A model generated the notes under the pieces. That model ran no database searches, was not told where the DNA came from, and worked only from the letters and a program-made list of their open reading frames with translations. Below are positions 47,301 to 59,808 of a DNA stretch of 64,000 bases, in pieces. Location of the stretch: NCBI GenBank assembly GCA_963693085.1, contig OY856412.1, positions 349,654,457 to 349,718,456 on the forward strand, written 5' to 3'. The stretch is from Alisma plantago-aquatica (Eukaryota > Streptophyta > Magnoliopsida > Alismatales > Alismataceae). The first letter of the stretch is position 1. Every line of letters begins with the position of its first letter. The translations under genes and the position numbers were made by a program.

Positions 47301-47719
47301 TTATGGATCTATAAAAAATATACATTTGTTTACTCGTATAAGTCCTATGCCTTCTATGCTTCTACGCTGCAAATAAACAAAGTGTTGCGAACTTGCGGAA
47401 TGCTCCTCCTAGCAATAAGTATCACTAGAACGATGAACAAACTCTTTATGTGACCAAATCCCACAAGCTCGTCGTTGGAGTGGTTACTGCGGAATAGTTC
47501 CTCGGAACCTCAACCAAGGTTGTGCAAACGATGGTTGGGATCCGTTTTGCCAGTAATGCAATTATGCAGGAGAGTTCAGAGCTTTTTCATTTGTTTATTT
47601 GCAGCGGCTACAGACATTCTCGAAAGTGCTTAAGGTCCATTACTACACTCCTTCGGTACATTTTAGAATGCTTAAGGTCCACTACTACACTCCTTCGGTA
47701 CATTTTAGAATGACCTCTC
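47301..47719 (-). repeat. Probable 3' end of the copia element with a 42-bp duplication
   Basis: No gene. GCTTAAGGTCCA to TTTTAGAAT is present twice head to tail at 47628-47669 and 47670-47711, differing at one base. It follows the end of the RNase H frame and so lies in the 3' non-coding region or LTR of the copia element. LTR bounds are not evident. Confidence 0.5.
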
Positions 47720-49200
47720 TCACAGTATAACTGGGTTTTTGTTCGCATAAATAACCGTTGACTTTGACGGTCTTAAGTTTGATATTAGAAAGTCAGCATG
47801 AAGCCCGTAAGATGGGTATGAGAGAATCAAAGACAGCTGAAATGCAGACTTGTGAAGAACCTTGGTGAAGAGATCTGCCGGTTGGTCTTTGGAGAAGACG
47901 TGGTGAGGGTTGATATGACCAAATTGAACTTTTTCGTGAATGAAGTGGTAATCAAGCTCAATGTGTTTGGTGCGAGCATGTAGAACCAGATTTATGGTGA
48001 GATACAAAGCACTGAGGTTGTCGATGTACAAGATGGAAGGTTAGGACTGATGAAGTTTTAGTTCTTTGAGTAATTGGGAAAACCATGTAAGCTCAGCAGC
48101 AGTGAGGGAGAGTGACTGATACTCAACTTCCGTGCTGAACTTGGATATGGTGGGTTGTTTCTTGGAGGACCAGAAGACACAGATACGTCCCATGAATACA
48201 CAATAGCCGCTGGTACTACGGCGGGTGAGGGGGCACCCAGCCCACTCCGCATCACAGAAGGCAGTCATGGAGAGTTGTGGATCGCTATAAATACGGATTC
48301 CCATATTCGTGGAGCCTTTAACATTGCGAAGGATGTGTTTGAAAAGGCTGAGGTGTGTAGCAGTGGGGTAGTGAAGGAATTGACAGGAGAGATTGACTCC
48401 ATACGTGAGGTTAGGTCTGGTGATGGTGAGGTATTGAAGGGAGCCAACAATGCAATGACATGAACTGTCATCGGTGAGAGGAGTGCCTAGTTCGTGGAGG
48501 GTATCTCTCAGGAATGAGGAGCTGACAGGGGTGGAGACCGATTTACACTGGAGCATGTTTTCACGTTCAAGGATATCTAGGGCATACTTGGTTTGGTGGA
48601 GAAAGAGACCATGAGGGTTGGTTTCAGCTTGGATGCCAAGAAAGTAATTGATGGGTCCCATGTTGTGTAAAGAGAACTCTACTTCTAGTTGAGAAATGAT
48701 TGAGGTTATGGCACGAAAAGAGGACCCTGTGATGAGGATATCATCAACATACAGAAGTAAGTAGAGTGTAGTGTTATTAGAGGAGAAGATGAAGAGGGAG
48801 GAGTCAGAGGTGCATGAGGAAAATACAAGTTCAGTGAGGAATGAGTGGATGCGTTGGTACCATGATCGGGGAGCCTATTTGAGGCCATAGGCGGCCTTGT
48901 GAAGCTGACATACATGAGAGGGTTTGTGTGGGTCAGTGAAACCAGGAGGCTATTCCATGTAGACAATAGTGTCGAGTGTGCCATTGAGAAAGACATTGCA
49001 CATGTCAAGTTGCTGAATAGGCACCCTTCGGAGACAGCAATGGAAAGAACAGTTTTGATGGCTGGGGATTTGACAACATGGCTTAAGGTTTTTGTGTAGT
49101 CTATGCCCTCTTCCTGGTGGAAGCATTTAGCTACCAGTCTGACTTTGAGTCTGTCGAGTGATCCATCAAAGTGGATTTTGATTTTAAAATCCATCAACAC
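47720..49200 (-). pseudogene. copia reverse transcriptase and RNase H remnant
   Basis: RT copies RNA to DNA and RNase H trims the RNA strand. RT begins near 49200 with VRLVAKCFHQEEGIDYTKT, changes frame near 49030, and holds the catalytic YVDD at 48751-48740, then INYFLGI (about 48645). RNase H has STEVEYQSLSLTAAELTW (about 48120) and ends with TKHIELDYHFIHEKV (about 47940) and DQPADLFTKVL. Stops: TAG at 48952-48950 and 48877-48875, both where the family has glutamine, and TAA near 48043. All the main motifs are there, but the frame is broken. Confidence 0.9.
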
Positions 49201-49204
49201 CCAA

Positions 49205-49522
49205 CGAAATTCATGTCAGAGGTCTGTTCAACAAGGGAGCAAGTCTAATTCTTGTGAAGGTCAGTGAGTTCATCGACCATAGCTTGTGTCCATGCTTGAT
49301 TTTACAGGGCTTGTTTGACAATTTTGGGAGTAGGGAAGGTGAAGTGTGGAGAGTGTATTTGGGGTTGGGTTTGTGGACACCTTCTTTGCTATGGGTAACC
49401 ATAGGGTGGTTATTGTTAGGTTCAATCGTGTTTGTGGGAAGGATATGAGGAGCATTAGTTGGTGGAATTTTTGGTGGTGGAGTAGGGGGTGACTCAGGTG
49501 GGTTAATGGGAGGCAAGACATC
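49205..49522 (-). pseudogene. copia pol linker between integrase and RT (part near RT)
   Basis: Open on the - strand, with proline-rich low-complexity sequence (about 49510-49440), then KIKHGHKLWSM-like sequence near 49300, the usual lead-in to copia RT. It is cut at 49522 by the target duplication of the inserted element and continues at 62151. Confidence 0.75.
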
Positions 49523-49527
49523 AAGAA
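49523..49527 (+). repeat. Target-site duplication, left copy
   Basis: AAGAA, identical to 62146-62150 at the other end of the inserted element. Confidence 0.9.
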
Positions 49528-52500
49528 TGTTACACCCAGATCTCACAATTTCCACTAATCATGAGATTAGGGCATAAATTGAGGATTAAAAGTAAAACAA
49601 AGATCACCCTTAACTTTTTTTTCTTCTTCACTTTGTTTCTCACATGCAGCCACATACACTAACATTACAAGAGAATCTAAACATTGCTTTCTCTAATCTG
49701 ATCTCAATAGTAAAAATGCAAATATAAACATTCATAATGTTTCTCATACTTTTATGCACATCAGACTTGCTAAATGGCATATATTTCTAAAAGAGGATTA
49801 ATGTTATACATCATTATTTACAACTCTCTCTTATTTCTTTACAAGGACCTAGAGTGACAAGGACCGATGGAACTTAACTATTCTCAGACTTAACTCTTAT
49901 GGCAGATCTACTCTGATACTTTTACCTTCTTCAAGTCCACGTGGTTAACCTTAAAAATTTTGAGTAGAGGGGTGAGCCTACTCGCTCAGTGAATGAGTAA
50001 AACAATAATATAGTCTAAAGCATTGAATTAGACATTTATCTTTCTTGATTAACTAAATATAACAAGATCGTAATTCATATTTGAAGACTAGGCATTCAGA
50101 GATTTGCAAATAGCATTGAGGCCTTCATCATTAGAAATAAACAAGTAGAGAAACATAATCCTCACTATTTTATTTCTGATCTTTCAGTAACTTTAACTCG
50201 AAATTTTAATAAAATAAATGAATTATTGTACTGAGCAGATCTAGAATAATACAATTAAATAACAAGGAATGACAATAATACATTTAAAGAACAATTGTTA
50301 CGAAATTATACTTGAATCTTTCTTAACTCTTTTACTTATAAAAAAACTCTTTAAACTTATATTATCATGTTTTAACTTATGCCCTGATCATATGCAGTGT
50401 ACTCTACATATGAAGGCTCGTAGAGAACTACGATCTCACCGTACAAGACTTAGCTTAAAACCCGGGAAGCTAAGCCTAGAAGTGAATCCGGGTCTGCTTG
50501 ACTCGAACCGTCACGTCTGACTAAGGCGGCTAAACAACTGGCCTTTAACAGGACCTCTCCTTCTAGGCTGAGTACACAGGCGGAGGGTCTGAGACACTCT
50601 GTGGGCCTCATCTTGGTACGCTCTGTGAGTACCTTTGGGTTTCCACCGGGATCTCCAATTCATGTTAGGTAACCTATCTTCTCTTAGGAGACTTCCTCAA
50701 GGGTTTCGCCTCCCCACACGCTCTGTGGGTGCGTTCCGATCCCCGTATACTGGTCGCTACCAGGGTAGATCATTTCCTCCCTACAGTGCAGACATCCATA
50801 GGGAATCTACAGTTTTCAAGGCTCCTAAGTCTATTATAACTTGATTATATCTTTCTCTTAGACTGGTTTCTTTTAACTCTGTATCTTATTGACTACTCAG
50901 ACTATTGAACTGAATTCACTGATAATACAGAAATGAATGCTTAACATATTGTTTACCCTTTTCTTAGGATTTCTCCTTACTCATGCACATACAACATTTC
51001 TCATGTATTCAAACATATATCATGTCTACTAAAACAAGTATTCTCATTCAACATTTCACACATATATGCATGGCATCAATAACATCCCTATCTACGGCAT
51101 GTCATATTTCTCTACTCGCAATAGCATAATAACTTGTGCATTTAATGACAAGTATTTGAATTAGAGAATTTGAATCTCATAAGAAAAGCATACATGCATA
51201 TAGTATAATATTCAGCTAAAATCCACGATATAACATGAATCATTTCAATCGGCCATTTACTACTAAGTTAGATATGTATACTTCCTAAAGCATACTAGAT
51301 TGGGTCTCCATCCTTGATTACTTGATATTCCGAGGACATGTGTTGTGAAAATCAGAGCCTATTTGTCCATATATCAAATTACAGAGATCAAACATGTATA
51401 ATTAAATGCACTAAGAATATAAGTAAGATCAATTAAGCATAAATATGAATTTCAACTATAATGTTGTAAGCACCCGAATAACTTAATAATTCAGATCTTC
51501 AGAAGATTCTCAATCAACTTCTAAATTCTCTATTATTTAAGATACATGGATATCTATATCCATGTCATCATATAAATGATTTCACATCATAGTTATAACA
51601 TGGTTTGAAGTATACTATAAACTGAATTCAAAAACAATTTTTTTCGTTTATTGTCATCTAGGAAGAAATCGAGAATATCAACTAAAATCATCTAATTGAG
51701 TACAATTGACTAAAATATTCTTTTACCCACTCACCTAAGATGTGAAAATATCTTAAAAACGTATCCCACTTCTAAAAATCTCGAATCCCTATCAAAACCC
51801 TAGCAAATCGCCACTTTCTTCTTCCTTTCAACTCGGAAACCCTAAAATGAGGGATTATGAAGAAAGAATGAGAAAAGGGGAAGTTTTGATACCATTTCAG
51901 ATCAAACCAGAGGAGGGACAGAATCTTGACATGTGAGGGAATATTCACCATTAAAGTCTATGCAAAGAAGCTAAACTTACTTCATTTCATCATATCTCGG
52001 ATAGAGAAACCCTAAATCAGCAATTCCACCACTTTCTCTTCTCAAACCCTAACTCTCCCTCTCTCCCTAGGATTTTGTTTCTATGGATTGAATCACGAAT
52101 TACGATAGCTTATAGTGTGTTAGGTTGACCATATAGAGATATTGAGCTACTTGGGTCAATTGCACATTGACCCCTCACTAAACTTTTTCTTATTTCAGCA
52201 GATTTTTCTGTCATAAAAAAGTTACTATAATTCGTATATTTCAAAAGATCAAAACTTCTCTAAAAATTATAAGAATTTATCACGTTGTGTATAATTGGGT
52301 TATAAAGCTTTAATTAAAATTTTAGACAATTATGAGTTACAAATAAATAAATAAAAATCAAGAAGTGCACTACTATCTAGAATTCTACATAAATGTCAGT
52401 TGAAGAGTAAATGCCCCAAAACGACCATACTAGCTGCCACGGCCGTGCGATCCTAGCCTAGATACCATTTTCATTTTTATTTACTTACCTCTCTCATTCC

Positions 52501-52730
52501 TCTCAAACATTGTCTTGTTGGGTAAAAATCCTAATTTCAGCCGACTAGGGTTATATTTCTAAAACCCTAATTTCTCAATGTAAAAGCAAACTTGAAGTTC
52601 TTATTAGGTTTAAAACATCATAATTGGATTATCATCATTAATTACATTTAAGAAATGATCAATCCAATTAAGCAAGTAATCATCCAGGTAAACCCTAGTT
52701 TACCAATTAAGCATAGATGCGGTCATAACA
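49528..52730 (-). repeat. Full-length LTR of element E
   Basis: 3203 bp with no gene. The middle part (50400-50820) is much richer in G and C than the rest, with CTCTGTGGG- and CTCTGTGAG-like motifs repeated (about 50598, 50620, 50721). The right 680 bp (about 52050-52730) is the part repeated in every module. The tract CTCCCTCTCTCCC near 52055 marks where similarity to the other copies begins. Confidence 0.8.
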
Positions 52731-55088
52731 ATTCTTTCCCCCTTAAAATGTTTCCTCCCCGAAACATAAACGTGCAAGAAAAGTACAGTCAAGGTTTATT
52801 TTAAGCTTCTAAAATCTTACATGTCATTATATTCTTGTATTTCATACTTGAATGCAGTTTTCAACATTACGTCCTTTAATTCTTTACTAAATCACAACGT
52901 GTTTGAAATAGTTCTCAATGATAACAAACAAATTCTCTACGCCACACTCAATCATAGGATAGAGAGATAAACAACCATTTCAATATTTTCATACTCTTGA
53001 GGTGTTACCACAACATTGATAATCTGATCCAATTATCTCAATTCATACGGCGCATTATGTACTATTGTTATACATTACCTTTAAGCCACAAAAGAGAGTT
53101 CACCATGTTGTTTTGAATTTTACTATTGTGCTACTCAAATAGCAAAATAGTCTTGAGTTGAAAGACTAGATTCAACAACAACTGTACAATACTACTCACG
53201 GAATCCCCATTGGATCATGGATACATAAGGTAAAGCATTACCATCACATAGTTATATTAGAGCTAGGTATAACAAGCTATACCTCATTAGGGTTACATAT
53301 CAATACAATATGGTTGTCATCCCTCCTATTCATATGAGTGAATAGGTAAGTACCTTATTCAGGGTAACCCTCGATTTGTTCCATCATCATTCAACCCATA
53401 TCACCATACCACAATTGTACAATACTAAGATGGATAACTGGTATGAATGACTACAACTATCATACATCTTTAATTAACATATTGCTTGCACATATACACT
53501 GAAATCATACGTAGAACCAATTTGCATACCTAAATATACCTTCAACATATTATACTTCAAAAAACAAATTCACATATTACCAAAAGCTATTATTTTCTCT
53601 TATCTCTCTCCTCATTCATTACTACTTACCTTTTGCTACTTATCCTTCTCATTTTAATCATATACAATAAACATCCATATCATTGAAACATTCAAGGTAA
53701 GAATAGATTACTCATCATTCTTGCTACCACAACAAGAATTTATTTCATATTACACTTTGCTCATGTTGCACTTCTTCTTTTGTTCAAAACATGCCTATTA
53801 TATTTCAAATCTATTTCTTATCCTTTGCTCTGAATCAATTCCATATTATTTATCTACCTTTCGAATTAGCTACCTTTAAACCATGGACTACTATCAGTGC
53901 TAGTTTAATTCTCATAGTGTTAATCTCATGATCTTATTTTATAGAGATGCTAGTATTCAAGGTCAAATCACTAGTGACGTCCCTTGAACTACTACAACCC
54001 TAAACATTCTAGGGTTTGGTCCTTATCAGTAGCATGACGTTATTGTTATGTGACTTTACTCTCGCAATTTGAAATTCAAACTTTGGATCTCACAAGTTTT
54101 ACTAAAGTTTTCCTTATCTTAACAATTGAATTTTCTTTCTTTTACGTTGCCATTCAGATAGATTACACTCTCAATTTACCCTTCTAGGGTCTCATCATCA
54201 TATTGTGTGTCATTATTACATTCACTAGATGTTTCTACCATGGTGGTTATGCATCATATATGATCCATTTTCTTATCACTTCATTCCCACATTGCTCTAA
54301 TTAAGGAATATGTGAAATAGAAGATGATTCTGAGACCTAGAATTCTTATCTTCAAACATTCTCTTAATACATTTCTCGTATGTAGGTTTAATTGGTTATC
54401 AACAAGGATACATGACTAGTTAGCACTTGCTTGAATCTCCCTTTCTCTCTAGAATTTCATTTCTCTGGATTGAATCACGAATTATGAGAGCTATTGTGTG
54501 TTAGCTTGACCATATAGAGCAATTGAGCTGGTTGGGTCAATTGCACAGTGACCCCTCACTAAACTTTTTCATATTTCAGCAGATTTTTCTGTCATAAAAA
54601 AGTTATTGTAATTCGTATATTTCAGAGATCAGAACTTCTCCAAAAATTATGAGAATTTAGCATGTTGTGTATAATTGAGTTACAAAGATTTAGTTGTGAT
54701 CGTTTTGAGTTACAAATAAATAATTAAAAATCGAACAGTGTACTGCTATCCATAATTCTGTAGAAATGTCAATTGAAGAGTAAATTCTCTAGAATGACCA
54801 TGTTAGCTTCCATGGCCGTGCTATCCTAGCCTAGATATCATTTTCATTTTCCTTTGTTGACCTCTCTCATTTCTCTCCAACATTGTCTTGTTGGGTAAAA
54901 ATCCTAATTTCAGCCAACTAGGGTTATATTTCTCAAAGTAAAAGCAAACTTAAAGTTCTTCTTAGGTTTAAAACATCATAATTGAATTATCATTGTTAAT
55001 TAGATTTAAGCAATGATAAATCCAATTAAGCATGCAATCATCTACGTAAACCCTAGTTTACCAATTAAGCTCAGATGTTGTCATAACA
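52731..55088 (-). repeat. Element E, module 1
   Basis: 2358 bp: interior 52731-54440, then LTR piece 54441-55088. The first bases, ATTCTTTCCCCCTTAAAATG, read on the - strand as a polypurine tract directly before the LTR start at 52730. No gene is recognised. Confidence 0.85.
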
Positions 55089-57469
55089 CTTTCCTCCTTA
55101 AAATGTTTCATCCCCGAAACATAAACGTGTAAGCAAAGTACAGTCCAGGTTTATTTTAAGCTTCTGAAATCTTACATGTCATTATATTCTTATATTTCAT
55201 ACTTGAATGCAGTTTCCAACATTAAATCCTTTAATTCTTTACTAAATCATAAACATGTTTGAAATAGTTCTCAATGATAACAAATAAATTCTCTATGCCA
55301 CAGTCAATCATAGGATAGAGAGACAAACAACTATTTCAATATTTTCATACTCTTGAGGTGTTACCTCAACTTTCAAATTTAGATCCAACTATCTCAATTC
55401 ATACGACTCAATATGTACTATTATTTTGTATTACCTTTAAGCCACAAAAGAGAGTTCACCATGTTGTTTTGAATTTTACGATTGTGCTACTCAAATAGCA
55501 ATACAGTCTTGAGTTGAAAGACTAGATTCAACAACAACTGTACAATACTACTCACGACATCCCCATTGGATCATGGATACATAAGGTGAAGCATTACCAT
55601 CACATAGTTACATTAGAGCTAGGTATAACAAGCTATACCTCATTAGGGTTACATATCAATACAATATGGTTGTCATCCCTCCTATTCATATGAATGACTA
55701 GGTAAGACTACCTTATTCATGGTAACCCTCTGTTTGTTCCATCATCCTTCAATCCATATCACCATGCCACAATTGTACAATAATAATATGGATAGCTTGT
55801 ATGAATGACTACACCTATCATATATCTTTAGTTAACATATTGCTTGCACATATACACTGAAATCATACATAGAACCAATTTACATACCTTAATATACCTT
55901 CATCAAATTATACTTCTAAAAACAAATTCACATATTACCAAAAGCTATTGTTTTCTCTTATCTCTCTCCTCATTCATTACTACTTACTTTTTTCTACTTA
56001 TCCTTCTCAATTTAATCATATACAATAAATATCCCTATAATTGAAACATTCAACGTAAGAATAGATTACTCATCATTCTTGCTATCACAATAAGAACTTA
56101 TTTCATATTACACTTTGCTAATGTTGCACTCCTCCTTTTGTTCAAAACACGCCTATTATATTTCAAATCTATTTCTTATCCTTTGCTATGAATCATTTCC
56201 ATATTTTTTATCTACCTTTCGAATTAGCTACCTTTAAACCATGAATTACTATCAGTGCTAGTTTACCTCTCATAGTGCTAATCTCATGATCTTATTTTAT
56301 AGATATGCTAGTATTCAAGGTCAAATCACTAGTGATGTCCCTTGAACTACTACAACCCTAAACATTCTAGGGTTTGGTCCTTATCAGTAGCATGACGTTA
56401 TTGTTATGTGACTTTACTCTCTTAATTTAAAATTCAAACTTTGGATCTCACAAGTTTTACTAAAGTCTTCCTTATCTTATCAATTGAATTTCCTTTCTCT
56501 TACGTTGCCATTCAGATAGATTACACTCTCAATTTACCCTGCTAGGGTTTATCATCATATTGTGTGTCATTATTACATTCACTAGATGTCTCTACCATGG
56601 TGGTTATGTATCATATATGATTCATTTTCTTATCACTTCATTCCCCCATTGCTCTAATTAAGGAAGATGTGAAAGAGAAGATGATTCTGAGACTTAGAAT
56701 TCTTATCTTTAAACATTCCCTTAATACATTTCTCGTATGTAGGTTTAATTGGTTATCAACAAGGATACATGACTAGTTAGCACTTTGTTTGAATCTCCCT
56801 CTCTCTCTAGGATTTCGTTTCTCTAGATTGAATCATGAATTAGGAGAGCTAATAGTGTGTTTGGTTGACCATATAGATAAATTGAGCTGCTTGGGTCAAT
56901 TGCACATTGACCCCTCACTAAACTTTTTCTTATTTCAACAGATTTTTCTGTCATAAAAAAGTTACTGTAATTCGTATATTTTAGAGATCCAAACTTCTCC
57001 AAAATTTATGAGAATTTATCATGTTATATATAATTAAGATACAAAGCTTCACTTAAAATTTGAGATCATTCTGAGTTACAAATAAATAATTAAAAATCAA
57101 ACAAAACATTGCTATCCAGAATACTACAGAAATGTCAGTTGAAGAGTAAATGCCCCAGAACGGCCATGCTAGTTGTCACGGCCGTGCTATCCTAGTCTAG
57201 ATACCATTTTCATTTTCCTTTTCTTACCTCTCTCATTCCTCTCCAACATTGGTTTGTTGGGTAAAAACCCTAATTTCAATTGACTAGGGTTTTATTTCTC
57301 AAACCCTAATTTCTCAAAGTAAAAGCAAACTTTAAGTTCTAACTAGGTTTAAAACATCATAATCGAATTATCATCATTAATTAGATTTAAGAAATGATCC
57401 ATTCAATTAAGCATGTAATCATCCAGTTAAACCCTAGTTTACCAATTAAGCTCATATGCGGTCATAACA
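55089..57469 (-). repeat. Element E, module 2
   Basis: 2381 bp: interior 55089-56795, then LTR piece 56796-57469. The polypurine tract complement is CTTTCCTCCTTAAAATG. The short open frame at 55844-56044 recurs in broken form in the other modules and is not a gene. Confidence 0.85.
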
Positions 57470-59808
57470 ATTCTTTCCCCTTAAAATGTTTCGTCCCCAA
57501 AACATAAACGTGCAAGAAAAGTACAGTCAAGGTTTATTTTAAGCTTCTGAAATCTTACATGTCCTTATATTCTTGTATTTCATACTTGAATGCAGTTTTC
57601 AACATTAAGTCTTTTAATTCTTTACTAAATCATGACATGTTTGAAATAGTTCTCTATGATAACAAACAAATTCTCTATGCCACAGTCAATCATAGGATAG
57701 AGAGACAAACAACCATTTCAATATTTTCATACTCTTGAGGTGTTACCTCAACATTGATAATCAGATCCAACTATCTCAATTCATACAGCTCAATATGTAC
57801 TATTATTCTATATTACCTTTGAGCCACAAAAGAGAGTTCACCATGTTATTTTGAATTTTACTATTGTGTTACTCAAATAGCAAAACAATCTTGAGTTAAA
57901 AGACTAGATTCAACAACACTTGTACAATACTACTCACGACATCCCCATTGGATCATGGATACATAAGGTGAAGCATTACCATCACATAGTTATATTAGAG
58001 CTAGGTATAACAAGCTATACCTCATTAGGGTTACATATCAATACAATATGGTTGTCATCCCTCCTATTCATATGAGTGAATAGGTAAGACTATCTTATTC
58101 AGGGTAACCCTCCATTTGTTCCATCATCATTCAACCCATATCACCATACCACAATTATACAATACTAAGATGGATAACTGGTATAAATGACTACAACTAT
58201 CATACATCTTTAATTAACATATTGCTTGCACATATACACCGATATCATACGTAGAACTAATTTACATACCTTACCAAAAGCTACTGTTTTCTCTTATCTC
58301 TCTCCTCATTCATTACTACTTACTTTTTGCTACTTATCCTTCTCATTTTAATCATGTACAATAAACATCCCTATCATTGAAACATTCAAGGTAATAATAG
58401 ATTACTCATAATTCTTGCTATCACAACAAGAATTTATTTCAGATTACACTTTTCTCATGTTGCACTTCTCCTTTTGTTCAAAACATGCCTATTATATTTC
58501 AAATCTATTTCTTATCCTTTGCTCTGAATCTTCCATATTGTTTATCTACCTTTCGAATTAGATACCTTGAAACCATGGATTACTATCAGTGCTAGTTTAT
58601 TTCTCATAGTGCTAATCTCATGATCTTATTTTTTAGAGATGCTAGTATTCAAGATCAAATCACTAGTGACGTCCCTTGAACTACTACAACCCTAAACATT
58701 CTAGGATTTGGTCCTTATCAGTAGCATGACGTTATTGTTATGTGACTTTACTCTCTTAATTTGAAATTCAAACTTTGGATCTCACAAGTTTTACTAAAGT
58801 CTTCCTTATCTTATCAATCGAATTTCCTTTCTCTTACATGGCCATTCAGATAGATTACACTCTCAATTTACCCTGCTAGGGTTTCATCATCATATTGTGT
58901 GTCATTATTATGTTCACTAGATGTCTCTACAATGTAGTTATGCATCTTATATGATTCATTTTCTTATCATTTCATTCCCACATTTCTCTAATTAAGGAAG
59001 ATGTGAAAGAGAAGATGATTCTGAGATTTATAATTCTTATCTTCAAACATTCCCCTAAGACATTTCTCGTATGTAGGTTTAATTGGTTAGCAACTAGGAT
59101 ACATGACTAGTTAGCGCTTGCTTGAATCTCTCTCTCTCTCTCTCTCTAGGATTTCATTTCTCTAGATTGAATCACGAATTATGAGAGCTACTAGTATGTT
59201 AGGTTGACCATATAGAGTAATTGAGCTGCTTGGGTCAATTGCACATTGACCCCTCACTAAACTTTTTCTTATTTCAGCAGATTTTTCTATCATAAAAAAG
59301 TTATTGTAATTCGTGTATTTCAGAGATCACAACTTCTCCAAAAACTATGAGAATTTAACATGTTGTGTATAATTGAGTTACAAATCTTCACTTCAAATTT
59401 GAGATCATTCTGAGTTACAAATAAAAAATAAAAAATTGAAGAGTGAACATCTATCTAGAATTCTACAGAAATGTCAGTTGAAGAGTAAATGCCCCAGAAC
59501 AGACATGCTAGCTGCCACGGCCGTGCTATCCTAGCCTAAATACCATTTTCATTTTCCTTTCCTTACCTCTCTCATTCCTCTCCAACATTGGCTTGTTGGG
59601 TAAAAAACCTAATTTCATCCGACTAGGGTTTTATTTCTCAAACCCTAATTTCTCAAAGTAAAAGCAAACTTAAAGTTCTTATTAGATTTAAAACATAATA
59701 ATTGAATTATCATCATTAATTTGATTTAAGCAATGATCAATCCAATTAAGAATGTAATCATCCAGGTAAACCCTAGTTTACCAATTAAGCTCAGATGTGG
59801 TCATAACA
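57470..59808 (-). repeat. Element E, module 3
   Basis: 2339 bp: interior 57470-59128, then LTR piece 59129-59808. It lacks about 50 bases near 58268 that the other modules have. The CT run at the joint is the longest here (about 59129-59149). Confidence 0.85.

Noticed and set aside
50269..50844. Two open frames in the GC-richer part of the element E LTR
   Set aside because: No known domain, and they lie inside an LTR. They are probably chance frames in the transcribed leader.
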